Below, piece by piece: positions 55,974-64,000 of a stretch of 64,000 nucleotides of DNA. The notes beneath the pieces were generated by a model. It had not been told where the DNA came from. It did not search any database and saw only the letters and a list, made by a program, of their open reading frames with translations. The stretch covers positions 247,112 to 311,111 of the forward strand of contig NZ_CP117031.1 of the NCBI RefSeq assembly GCF_028551255.1, written 5' to 3'. Positions within the stretch are counted from its first letter, which is position 1. The number at the start of each line of letters is the position of its first letter. The stretch comes from Vibrio tubiashii (GTDB lineage Bacteria; Pseudomonadota; Gammaproteobacteria; Enterobacterales; Vibrionaceae). The translations under genes and the position numbers were made by a program.

Positions 55974-57098
55974 TCATGTTGAACGCGTGGTGCTAGGTTG
56001 AGGATGTCCCGAGTGGGTAAAAAAGCATTGCCAAACTTGGAGGGCACGAGCGCGGAACAACCCCGCACAGGTAAGGAGATAAAACTGCCAAATCCGTTTC
56101 TGCTGACGTTCTTGTGCGGAGGCTTCTTGGGGCCAATACGACTCAATCTGCTGCCACCAAGCGATGAGCGTCGGATCATAGTGTGGCCCAATGTTGTGCA
56201 GGTCTTCAAGGACCAAACCACTTTGCTCAAAGGCAACCGCTAACTGCGAGAGTGCAGGGATGTAACCGTTAGGAAAAATGTACTTATGTATCCAAGGGTC
56301 CGTATCACCGGTTTGGTTGTTGCCAATGGTATGTATCAGAGCAAGACCGTCCTCTCTGAGACGTTCTTTAATGATATTGAAGTAGTGAGAGTAATTAGCC
56401 GGTCCTACGTGCTCGAGCATCCCTACTGAGACGACACGGTCGAACTGTTGGATCCCAGGAATATCACGATAGTCGGATAGGACGAAATCAATGGGCAGGT
56501 GGTTAAGGTTTTTTCGCGCCCATTGATATTGAGCTTGAGACAAGGTCACGCCGAGTCCCGTTACCCCGTAGTGTTCCGTAGCGTAACGCAATAATCCGCC
56601 CCAACCGCATCCAATATCCAACACCGTCATGTTTGGTTTTAAATCCAGTTTGCGGCAAATCAGGTCCAGTTTCTTCACTTGGGCGTCTTGTAGTGTGGTG
56701 GCGTCTTGCCAATAGGCGCATGAGTAGATCATCAAGGGGTCGAGCAATTGTTTATAAAAGGGATCGGCTAAGTCGTAATGAAACTGGATATCTTGTTGAC
56801 TGCGTTTGACACTCTGTCGCTTTGCCAACAGCGATGTCAACTTTCGCCAGAGCGGTGATGAGTGGGCGTAAAGGTAGGGATAAAGTTCGCTTTTGGCGAT
56901 CCGGCAAGTGAGCTCATCAAGGGCATCGCAATCCCACTGGTTGTGAACAAATGCTTCGCCTAAAGTGAGTGAATTCAATGATTTTAGCGAGTGAAGTAAC
57001 GTTTTGTCATTGAGTTTGATGTCCCACTCGTTGGGGCCATCGATATTGACACCTGCGTTGTCCAGTAGTTGTTGGATTCGATCGCTGGGCACGAGCAT
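55974..57098 (-). CDS. cfa: Cyclopropane-fatty-acyl-phospholipid synthase
   Basis: 374 aa, GGAGAAG before the ATG. An N-terminal helical domain is followed by a SAM-dependent methyltransferase domain: FHYDLADPFYKQLLDPLMIYSCAYW, VLDIGCGWGG (SAM site, residues 159-168), GVTLSQAQYQWA, VSVGMLEHVG, and HTIGNNQTGDTDPWIHKYIFPNGYIPAL. It methylenates double bonds of membrane phospholipids, usually in stationary phase or under acid stress. Slightly shorter than E. coli Cfa (382). Confidence 0.93.
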   Translation of the reverse strand: MLVPSDRIQQLLDNAGVNIDGPNEWDIKLNDKTLLHSLKSLNSLTLGEAFVHNQWDCDALDELTCRIAKSELYPYLYAHSSPLWRKLTSLLAKRQSVKRSQQDIQFHYDLADPFYKQLLDPLMIYSCAYWQDATTLQDAQVKKLDLICRKLDLKPNMTVLDIGCGWGGLLRYATEHYGVTGLGVTLSQAQYQWARKNLNHLPIDFVLSDYRDIPGIQQFDRVVSVGMLEHVGPANYSHYFNIIKERLREDGLALIHTIGNNQTGDTDPWIHKYIFPNGYIPALSQLAVAFEQSGLVLEDLHNIGPHYDPTLIAWWQQIESYWPQEASAQERQQKRIWQFYLLTCAGLFRARALQVWQCFFTHSGHPQPSTTRST

Positions 57099-57241
57099 TT
57101 GGCTTCTCCAGTTCAGATAAACGTGTACGCTATCTCACAGGTAAGCCGCTGAGGTGTCACTGTATTAATGAATATTAATGTTTGTTGCTTTGCAAAGGTC
57201 GGAGTGTTGATAAGTACTTAGTGCATCATGAGAAGCGGGCT

Positions 57242-58750
57242 CTACCCTCGAATGTCCTTTGGCCAAAGGGTATTGAGCTCACACCAACCGTATCCATTAA
57301 TTTGGCAGCCTTGTAAGCGTTCAGACAGTTCGAGTACAAAAGGCTCTTGTTTGAGGATTGTGATCACACCTTGTTCACATAACCCGTCAATCAAGCGCGA
57401 TAGCAAAACTTGTGAGCGTGAAAAATCCGACTCTTGGCGTATGGCCCGGAGGTGATGATGGAGTTGCGATAGTGTCTCGGTCGACAGCATTGAACAACGG
57501 AAAGGGTATCGCATTAAGAAAATGAGCCAGGCACTGTACGGATCATTTTCTTCAATAATACTGCACACCGTTGAACAAGGCGTCGCTCGATAGTGTCCAT
57601 AAGGTATCGTGATGATAGGATCGTTAGGGGCTGCAATCTGCTGGCCTAATTGCTTCGATTCGGTGGTGTCTTCCACCACCAAATGCGGGTCGGTTGTAGT
57701 TTGAGCCCCTGATTGGATAAGCATGAACGTAGCGCAGTCAGGCAGCGCATGTTTGATGGTTGTTTCGGGCAGTTGCATGCGTATCTGGTTATGCGTACAG
57801 GCCTTTTGGGGTGCCCATTCCGGGTAAAACCAAAGCTCTATACGATCTAAAATTGATACCTGATAGGTGTATGAGGTGTTTCGGCGCAATCGAAGCATAT
57901 TGGATGAAAATACATCAAGGGAGAATGCCCCAGAGCCAGTGAACGCGCCGGAAGAATAGACTCTAAACACGGAGGCTTCCGCACGGGCTAATAGCCGGGG
58001 TAAGTGCCAATCCGCTTGGTTTAATGTGATCTGAACGGTGCTGTCTGTGGGGGCTCTGATCGACGCAATGTGCTGATAGCTGCTAGACCAAGCGTCACTG
58101 TTCACAAGCGCCTCAAGACAGCGAACTACATCACTGGCTGAGAGGTTTCGACCATCATGAAATTGTACCTCGTGTCGCAGTTGAAAATACCATTGTGTCC
58201 CACTTGTATTTGCTTGCCAGTGAAAGGCTAAATCCCCAATAAGCTCACCATCAACGACGCGTGTAAGGCGTTGGTAGATTTGGGTCACTAAGAAACGCTC
58301 TGTTCGACGTAAGACTCGGTGAGGATGTAAGGGCTCTATGCGACGGTGAAAGGGGATCAAGACCACGCGTTTAAGACGGCGATGAGTTTCATTCAGGAAT
58401 ACCTGAAGCTCATGTCCAGCTTGTCGACCCCCAAAGCTGAGAGTATTAAATAATGTTTCAATTTGGCCCAGCTCTGCTAGAGGCTGGGCAAGTTGATGGC
58501 ATGCTTCGATGGGTTCGATTAGGCAGGTTAACGCCGCCTTTTTATGGCGACCAGAGCTTGCTTGCCACGAGATCCAGTTCGACGCCTCGAACGATTTGAG
58601 TAAAGTGAAGACGTAGCGATCACTCACTTGCCACAAAGAAGCCAGTTGTGAGATCTGACAGAGCGACTCTCCTGGGCCGAAAGTTCGAAACAATTGCTCG
58701 TATAACTCGAGTTTACGTTTGAGGTTTTTCATGCTTGTTTTCTTGCTCAT
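57242..58750 (-). CDS. SgrR-family regulator (HTH plus solute-binding domain)
   Basis: 502 aa (498 or so if the ATG at 58732 is used). N-terminal winged HTH of SgrR type (LELYEQLFRTFGPGESLCQISQLASLWQVSDRYVFTLLKSFEASNWISWQASSGRHKKA), then an SBP_bac_5-like domain (RVVDGELIGDLAFHWQANTSGTQWYFQLRHEVQFHDGRNLSASDVVRCLEALVNS). In E. coli SgrR senses sugar-phosphate stress and activates sgrS. It overlaps the end of the upstream oxidoreductase gene by 38 nt, so the two form an operon. No sgrS-like RNA was seen. Confidence 0.85.
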   Translation of the reverse strand: MSKKTSMKNLKRKLELYEQLFRTFGPGESLCQISQLASLWQVSDRYVFTLLKSFEASNWISWQASSGRHKKAALTCLIEPIEACHQLAQPLAELGQIETLFNTLSFGGRQAGHELQVFLNETHRRLKRVVLIPFHRRIEPLHPHRVLRRTERFLVTQIYQRLTRVVDGELIGDLAFHWQANTSGTQWYFQLRHEVQFHDGRNLSASDVVRCLEALVNSDAWSSSYQHIASIRAPTDSTVQITLNQADWHLPRLLARAEASVFRVYSSGAFTGSGAFSLDVFSSNMLRLRRNTSYTYQVSILDRIELWFYPEWAPQKACTHNQIRMQLPETTIKHALPDCATFMLIQSGAQTTTDPHLVVEDTTESKQLGQQIAAPNDPIITIPYGHYRATPCSTVCSIIEENDPYSAWLIFLMRYPFRCSMLSTETLSQLHHHLRAIRQESDFSRSQVLLSRLIDGLCEQGVITILKQEPFVLELSERLQGCQINGYGWCELNTLWPKDIRG

Positions 58751-59747
58751 TGCATCGCGTTAGATGGGCAAAACCTGCGTGGGTTAGTGCTCGTTCTACG
58801 GTGGTCAAGACCTGCTCTGTTATACGCTGCGGGATAAGTTCAGAGTCTAGTTTTGATTGTAAGACTAACTCAGAGAAGTGATCGATTTCAAACTCAAACC
58901 CATTGCCCTCTGGTGGAGAGAACAGTGACGTTACCTTACCGAGTCGGTGGATCTCAATATGGGTTGGATTCCACCACTTTTCGGCAATAACCACAGTAAA
59001 ATCGTCACCACATAAGGTGGCTGAACGAGGGAGGTCTTCAACGATCGATGTGTGGATCGTTCCTTGAATAGCACCTTGAAGTTGAAATTGAGATCGCGTA
59101 TCGACCTGACATTCATTGAGTTCTGCGACGGCAGTGAAGAGTGGCTCGGCTGGTTCAACTCCCAAACAATCGCAGAGATCAAAATACAACCAAAGACCGT
59201 AAACCCCAACATCTAGAGTTGCCCCGCCTGCAAGCGCAGAGTTAAAGATAAATAGGTCAGGATCATAGTTGTGGTGGTTACCAAACGCGACATCAATCTT
59301 AGTCACTTGGAGCGCGTGTTCCTTTAGGTAGCGTTTAAGCTCAAGATAGGCAGGGAATGTGACGGTTTTCATGGCTTCCAACAGTAACAGCCCTTGCGCA
59401 TGAGCGAGTGTTTTCATCGCCAGCCAGTCTGCCAAGTTGGTAAACGCGGGCTTCTCAACCAACACATGCTTTCCATGGCGAAGAAACAGCTCAGTCAGCG
59501 CTCGATGGTAGGGGTGTACCGTAGCAATATAGATGGCATCGACATCGGGATCTTCGGCCAATTCTTGGTAAGAACCGTAGCCTTTCTCAGCGCCGAATGT
59601 TGTGCGAAAAGTGTCGGCTCGGTCGATGCTACGAGCCGCAACGGCGTAGAGCTCGCCATGGTCACAGTGTTTGGTCAAGGCGACCGCGAATCGCTGCGCA
59701 ATATTGCCCAATCCAGCGATACCCCATCTGACGTTTGATGTATTCAT
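58713..59747 (-). CDS. Gfo/Idh/MocA-family oxidoreductase
   Basis: Start at 59747 (MNTSNVRWGIAGLGNIAQRF) with GGAGGAGA 5 nt upstream; 344 aa. The Rossmann motif GIAGLGNIA, the VEKPAFTN block with the catalytic Lys, and GATLDVGVYGLWLYFDLC are family hallmarks. Usual substrates are sugars, inositols or dihydrodiols with NAD(P). Pairing with an SgrR-type regulator suggests a carbohydrate role. Confidence 0.88.
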   Translation of the reverse strand: MNTSNVRWGIAGLGNIAQRFAVALTKHCDHGELYAVAARSIDRADTFRTTFGAEKGYGSYQELAEDPDVDAIYIATVHPYHRALTELFLRHGKHVLVEKPAFTNLADWLAMKTLAHAQGLLLLEAMKTVTFPAYLELKRYLKEHALQVTKIDVAFGNHHNYDPDLFIFNSALAGGATLDVGVYGLWLYFDLCDCLGVEPAEPLFTAVAELNECQVDTRSQFQLQGAIQGTIHTSIVEDLPRSATLCGDDFTVVIAEKWWNPTHIEIHRLGKVTSLFSPPEGNGFEFEIDHFSELVLQSKLDSELIPQRITEQVLTTVERALTHAGFAHLTRCNEQENKHEKPQT

Positions 59748-60135
59748 GATTTTCTCCTCCATATGCCAAACAGAATACAAAGTTTCATTGACTCGAAATA
59801 GTGTACAAACCGCGTGACTTGTTCAGGGTTAGTGCATGAGAAAGCAAGCAATTGCATTGGCCTAAATCCTGATGACATAAGACTGAAATGACACTTTTTG
59901 AAATCATACGTGAAGGTACAATCACGTTCAGTGACTCAAATATTGCTCATTGATAGTTTTGTTGGTTGATGGTGTCAATCATCAGAGACGCGTTCTATCT
60001 CGACCTTTGCAATTGTCATAAACCCTACGACTGCGTCGCAGACGAAACATCGCGGTTGTCTGGGAAGAATTTTATTTGGCATCGAATCCTCATCGGAACC
60101 TATCTGTTGATAGGAGATAGTTACTAGGAGCTTTT
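59748..60135. promoter_or_regulatory. Divergent promoter region, 388 bp
   Basis: Between the oxidoreductase and the effector-like genes. No coding frame, no clear operator. The AGGAG ribosome site for the 60136 gene is at its right end. Confidence 0.4.
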
Positions 60136-61329
60136 ATGGGTGGACACCAAATCAAGAAGAGTGTCGTGGATGCGTTTCTTGAAGTAAAAAGAGACGTCAA
60201 AGATCTCTTGTATGGCAATACACGAAATAATGCGTTTGGTCCGCAAGCTAAACTGTTAGACGAAGCTCGGCATTCCGTCGTATTTGCATTAGCAAATACA
60301 GAGATCGAGCAGGCTTTGTCCTTTGATTCAGGGTTAGTGGGCAACTACATAGGTAATTTGACGCCACTGGATGACATTAAAAATGGTTGTCTCAGCCTCG
60401 TCGGGAAGACCAAGGCGGGGTCGAAAGCAATTCAAGCTGTTGGTCGAGTTGGCAAAAAAATCTCCGCCTTCCTGGATAAGATTAAAGATAAGTTGGCTCA
60501 TTTTTTTCGTGGAATGATCGATAGGCTGCGTAAGCAGTACCCTGGGTTTGTTACCGCGACTTGGGCGGCTGAGCTGGGTGTTTGGCTTGCTGCGGAATTC
60601 GCCGATAACATTACCACGGCAGTTTCAGGGTGGAGCTATGTACAAAATGCAGCGGATATGTACGAAGGAGTCAAAACCGCAACGTACAAAGCGAAAGATT
60701 TTATGACGCAAATGTACAAAGGTGTTGGCGTGGAATTGCTTAATGGGCACCCTGCCTGTATCTCGAAGGCTTTGGCCAGGCATTCACTTGCAGGACTCGC
60801 GGGAGGGGTCGCTAAAGCCAGTATTGCTGGTGGTAAGATGGCCGCCGAAACTTCGACCTTAGGCAGTGGCGTGGGGGTCTTAGTGAGCGTTCTGTCGGGT
60901 TTATTAGAGCGAGTAATTGGGCTGGTTGATAAAGTGGTTCAGTCTCATCAAGTCAATAAGATCTTGAAGCAAGCCCAAGAGGTATGGTCAAAGCAAAATG
61001 CCGGAGAAAGTAGCATCTTGAATGACAATAAATCGTTTGCACAGTGGTTTCAAAACTCGGTGATTTATACGCCGGTTATTGCGGCGATCGTCATGGGTTC
61101 TGGATTGGTCAATCATCCAAACCTCTTCCTCAAGCTACTCGACAAAAATGGGATGCTGGTGTCGCAAAATACATTTGATCGGGGCACTCATTATATTAAT
61201 GAATTGAGTAAGCAATCGGGCGCTTACATCAGAGAATACTCGGAGGCGTATGGGGTGAAGATATCGAGCAGCGATGCATTCCTAGAGTCGCAGTATCGCT
61301 CTTTACGTGATAACACTCGTAAGTATTAA
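60136..61329 (+). CDS. Unknown 397-aa protein next to a YopT-like protease
   Basis: AGGAG 6 nt before ATG. No signal peptide. Lys-rich helical N-terminus (VVDAFLEVKRDVKDLLYGN), a Trp/Ala-rich helix (about 138-160, VTATWAAELGVWLAAEFAD), a long Gly/Ala/Val-rich stretch (about 210-270, SLAGLAGGVAKASIAGGKMAA.. VLVSVLSGLLERVIGLVDKVV) that could insert in membranes, and another apolar segment (PVIAAIVMGSGLV, about 315-330). I recognise no family. The C58 protease gene follows after 58 nt on the same strand, so it may be a co-delivered effector, a translocation partner or a chaperone-like protein. Confidence 0.7.
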   Translation: MGGHQIKKSVVDAFLEVKRDVKDLLYGNTRNNAFGPQAKLLDEARHSVVFALANTEIEQALSFDSGLVGNYIGNLTPLDDIKNGCLSLVGKTKAGSKAIQAVGRVGKKISAFLDKIKDKLAHFFRGMIDRLRKQYPGFVTATWAAELGVWLAAEFADNITTAVSGWSYVQNAADMYEGVKTATYKAKDFMTQMYKGVGVELLNGHPACISKALARHSLAGLAGGVAKASIAGGKMAAETSTLGSGVGVLVSVLSGLLERVIGLVDKVVQSHQVNKILKQAQEVWSKQNAGESSILNDNKSFAQWFQNSVIYTPVIAAIVMGSGLVNHPNLFLKLLDKNGMLVSQNTFDRGTHYINELSKQSGAYIREYSEAYGVKISSSDAFLESQYRSLRDNTRKY

Positions 61330-61387
61330 CCCTCTCAGTGTTGAGACCAATGTTGCTAAATTGGCCTTGTGATAAGACGGTAAAGGT

Positions 61388-62062
61388 ATGAACCAAAACA
61401 AGAAAGCAATGCTCGAAAAGGCGTTGTATTTGTATAAGATAGAATTCGTTAAAGCAGCGGAGAAAAGCCGAGCTCAAATCAACTACCTTGGCCAGCATTC
61501 CCTCTTATGGGGTACCATGGGAGCCAATGGGATCAGCCCGGCTTTTTGGTTTGGTGTTTGCGCAGGGTTAGCCATTGAATGGACCAAGTACCGTGTTGCG
61601 GGCAATAACTGGGTAGGCACGCTAGACAGTGCCCGCACTGAGGCATTCATTACTCCGGAAAAAGAACGTAAAATCATTGCGAGTCTAAAAGCGGACATAG
61701 AACGCTCGCATCGACTGCAAGACCAACTGACGCTTGCTCTAACTGGTACCTGTAAACCAACAGGAAGAATCGATACGAGTCGTTACCCATTTAGCAATGC
61801 ATACGCCAACCTGAAAGAGGACCACTATTACTACGTGTCGAGTGGTTCGCATGCGACTGCAATGTACGTAAGAAAACGCGGGAAAATTGATTTTTATGAT
61901 CCCAACATTGGTGAAGCGCTTGGGATGACGAAAGCCGCTCTGCAACAGTATTCGCGAGCAGCCGTTGACTGTTCATGTCAAGTCTCGAACATGTCGAGGC
62001 TTGACGCAGAAAAGAAGCAGCTAACAATTACAGAATTTCAGCCTGTTGTTCGCAGCCACTAG
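61388..62062 (+). CDS. C58-family (YopT/AvrPphB-like) cysteine protease
   Basis: 224 aa, no signal peptide. FWFGVCAGLAIEW contains the nucleophile Cys58; SGSHATAMYVRKRGKIDFYDPNIGEAL contains His155 and Asp171. The His-to-Asp distance of 16 equals that of Yersinia YopT (His258/Asp274), and the HAxAxYxR..xFYDPNxGE pattern is the family signature. YopT removes the prenylated C-terminus of Rho GTPases; AvrPphB cleaves plant kinases. Here the target is unknown. The N-terminal 55 residues are helical and could be a secretion or targeting segment. Second gene of a small rightward cluster. Confidence 0.78.
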   Translation: MNQNKKAMLEKALYLYKIEFVKAAEKSRAQINYLGQHSLLWGTMGANGISPAFWFGVCAGLAIEWTKYRVAGNNWVGTLDSARTEAFITPEKERKIIASLKADIERSHRLQDQLTLALTGTCKPTGRIDTSRYPFSNAYANLKEDHYYYVSSGSHATAMYVRKRGKIDFYDPNIGEALGMTKAALQQYSRAAVDCSCQVSNMSRLDAEKKQLTITEFQPVVRSH

Positions 62063-62625
62063 CGTCAAGTGCTGAAGCTTTGTCATGGCTTTCGCATCAC
62101 AACGCTCATACTGCCTTATTCCCTAAATACTCGCGGGTACTCACCGTGCCTGGAAGAAACCACGGCCCGGAGTGAATGATACTATTCACTCCGAATGTGC
62201 TTGTAACAATTGATTGCCTGAAGGCTCAGTCGACTTTACCCTCGATCCCCACCCGTATCCGTAATTCATTGGGCCCCCCTTTAACGCTCATCAACCGCCA
62301 ATCATAATACTTTCGCATTAGATATGATGGCGTTTACTGGTTTAGACGTCTCTGCGAAGGACCCATTTCCGCATGGTCCCTGACCGTTCTCTACAGGCTG
62401 AGGCTAATGATTGTTTAGTCAAAAAAAGACTTATTAGAACTTGAATCTTCATGACAAACCAATGCATATATAAATAAGTAATAAACTATAAACAGTACAA
62501 TCAATATATTTCATAGTATTTATTGAGCAAATCACACAATAGCAATATATTTAATGTGGTTATTGTTGATTTGTGCAATTTGAGGCAGTTTATAAATCGT
62601 TGTAAACAACAAGAACAATAGAGTT
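62063..62625. other. AT-rich intergenic stretch, 563 bp
   Basis: No coding frame. From about 62400 the sequence becomes strongly AT-rich, continuing into the glycosyltransferase gene, which suggests a separate acquisition. The promoter of that gene must lie here. Confidence 0.45.
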
Positions 62626-63984
62626 ATGAACATCTACAATAATATTTCTTTTAATAAAATTGTTAATTCAATAGACGATTATGCAGATGTTGATAACGAA
62701 AGTAAAATTATTGAAATTATTGATTCCATAAATGAAAAGCAAACAATAATAAAGAGTGAGATAACTGAAGTAGAACGTATATTCTTTATTTGGATTGGAA
62801 CATTAAATTCACGTGCATTAGAGTATATTGAAATTTGGCAAGATTGCTTCAAAGATAGATATCAAATCAACATATATGTTGATGGTCATTTTCTACTGTT
62901 TAACCATCTAAAGAAAATATTTAATGCTTGTTATTGCATTAATGATACAACGCCCGCAGACGTGATTGTTGAATATCAAAACCAGTTTTATCAAAAAATC
63001 GATACTCTTGTTTCTATAGGGCAATCATTTGATGAAGCCCTTATCCATATTGCCAGTACGATTGGTATTGATTTAAATCCTGCGCTAAAACTGGCGAGGC
63101 TTAAAATCGAGGCATTAAGAAAAATTGTTAACATTATTGATATAAGATCATTTGATGACATCTTCTATGACGAGCGTCTTAGACGTATGTACTTTAATGA
63201 GTTAACGCTTAGACACAACGCAGCGTGTGCTTCGGATATATTGAGATTAAGTCTGCTGTACAGAGATGGTGGAATGTATGTTGATGTTGATACTTTACCA
63301 TCTCATCAGTTGGTGTATAGAGGGCTCACTCTACGTCATGGGGCGGGAAACGAAAACATCGTCGATGTTTTGAAATCTGAATACCTATTACGAGAGATTC
63401 GAAAGCTCAAGCAACGCTCCGCGAAACGAAATGTGTGCGTCGCTAAAATTGAAGAACAAGTAGGGAACGACGAATTTATTGACGCTCTAAAAAATCAAGC
63501 TGTAAAGCGGGTCGAAGCGCTGTTTTCTCAGCCCCCTGTGTGCGTGCATCGCGACATCATGAAAATTGCGACGATCAATCGATACTATGAGGTGAATAAT
63601 AATGTTCTGATCGCGCACAAGGGCAGCCGAACCACCCGTATAGTGTTGCGTGAAATGAGCCGTCGATATAAATACCTTGAGAGTAACAATCTGCTCTTTT
63701 CCACCGAATCGACAAAGAAGAACGTTGATGGGTATCTTGCTCGATTAGACAGATATCGGTTTGACTCAATCACTCACGGTCAAGGGACAGACGTAACTCT
63801 CATACTGACAGGGCCATGCTTGATACATGAAGTGCTAATAGGTCTGCTTTATGAAGTGTGCCACTTACCGAAGTCGATATCGCCGTTTTCAGTATCATAT
63901 CTGTTTCGCATCGAACGCTCTTTTTTGGGGTTTCATCATCAAGTTAATTATACACCAGAACATATGAGGTCATCATGGATGTAA
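62626..63984 (+). CDS. Stand-alone TcdA/TcdB-type glycosyltransferase (GT44-like) putative effector
   Basis: 452 aa, complete: the stop is at 63982-63984. The order of features follows the catalytic domain of large clostridial toxins: FFIWIG with Trp56 (TcdB Trp102), ACASDILRLSLLYRDGGMYVDVDTLP with Asp204/Arg207 (TcdB Asp270/Arg273) and metal-binding DVD at 220-222 (TcdB 286-288), a TLILTGP block (TcdB LSGPEA), and a C-terminal SSW (TcdB Ser518-x-Trp520). The spacing of Asp204 to Asp220 (16) equals that of TcdB. Such enzymes attach glucose or GlcNAc to Rho/Ras GTPases. No autoprotease, translocation or receptor domains follow, so delivery must be by another route. The gene is markedly AT-rich in its first half. 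Confidence 0.82.
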   Translation: MNIYNNISFNKIVNSIDDYADVDNESKIIEIIDSINEKQTIIKSEITEVERIFFIWIGTLNSRALEYIEIWQDCFKDRYQINIYVDGHFLLFNHLKKIFNACYCINDTTPADVIVEYQNQFYQKIDTLVSIGQSFDEALIHIASTIGIDLNPALKLARLKIEALRKIVNIIDIRSFDDIFYDERLRRMYFNELTLRHNAACASDILRLSLLYRDGGMYVDVDTLPSHQLVYRGLTLRHGAGNENIVDVLKSEYLLREIRKLKQRSAKRNVCVAKIEEQVGNDEFIDALKNQAVKRVEALFSQPPVCVHRDIMKIATINRYYEVNNNVLIAHKGSRTTRIVLREMSRRYKYLESNNLLFSTESTKKNVDGYLARLDRYRFDSITHGQGTDVTLILTGPCLIHEVLIGLLYEVCHLPKSISPFSVSYLFRIERSFLGFHHQVNYTPEHMRSSWM

Positions 63985-64000
63985 AAAAGCATTAATCCCA

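Noticed and set aside
62415..62450. A-rich stretch followed by GAC, considered as an ExsA-type T3SS promoter box
   Set aside because: The downstream TG element is not at the required distance, so the consensus is not met.

Overview
The window looks like accessory or second-replicon DNA of a marine gammaproteobacterium, most likely a member of the Vibrionaceae. This is inferred from gene content (type I secreted VCBS adhesin, M16 protease, PnuC/phosphorylase/Fnr-type cluster, SgrR-type regulator, Cfa, two HipBA modules) and not from any marker gene. No rRNA, tRNA, complete insertion sequence or CRISPR array was seen.

Left part (1-17.5 kb): many exported or toxin-like enzymes. These are a sphingomyelinase-type phosphodiesterase, a membrane-anchored epoxide-hydrolase-like enzyme, a large HExxH protease without signal peptide, a three-gene DUF2589 locus, an MltF-like transglycosylase, an MscS channel, a lipoprotein hydrolase, an outer-membrane barrel, an RNase T2, a small M91-like HExxH protein and a secreted DNase-I-fold enzyme.

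17.7-34.6 kb: a type I secretion locus. Two overlapping ABC genes (the first lacks every catalytic NBD motif, the second keeps Walker A but not the catalytic Glu) and an HlyD-type adaptor converge on a 12-kb gene for a ~3976-residue VCBS/cadherin-like adhesin. A chemoreceptor is divergent from the adhesin.

37-49 kb: lower-GC accessory DNA with two hipBA modules, a TetR-SDR operon, gene remnants, a LysR/DJ-1 pair and an HbpS-like haem-binding protein divergent from an OmpR-type two-component system. Three of the regulators have regularly spaced operator arrays.

49-60 kb: more ordinary metabolism: M16 protease, pnuC plus nucleoside phosphorylase (probable nicotinamide riboside salvage) with a terminator-like hairpin in the leader, a YeiL-like Crp/Fnr regulator, RidA, Cfa, SgrR-like regulator and a Gfo/Idh/MocA oxidoreductase.

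60-64 kb: the most striking part. An unknown 397-aa protein is followed by a YopT-like C58 cysteine protease (Cys58/His155/Asp171) and, after an AT-rich gap, by a stand-alone protein resembling the glycosyltransferase domain of large clostridial toxins (Trp56, Asp204, Arg207, DVD 220-222, C-terminal SSW). Both enzyme families are known to act on host Rho-type GTPases, so this looks like a small, previously unlinked island of host-directed effectors. The delivery system is not in the window.
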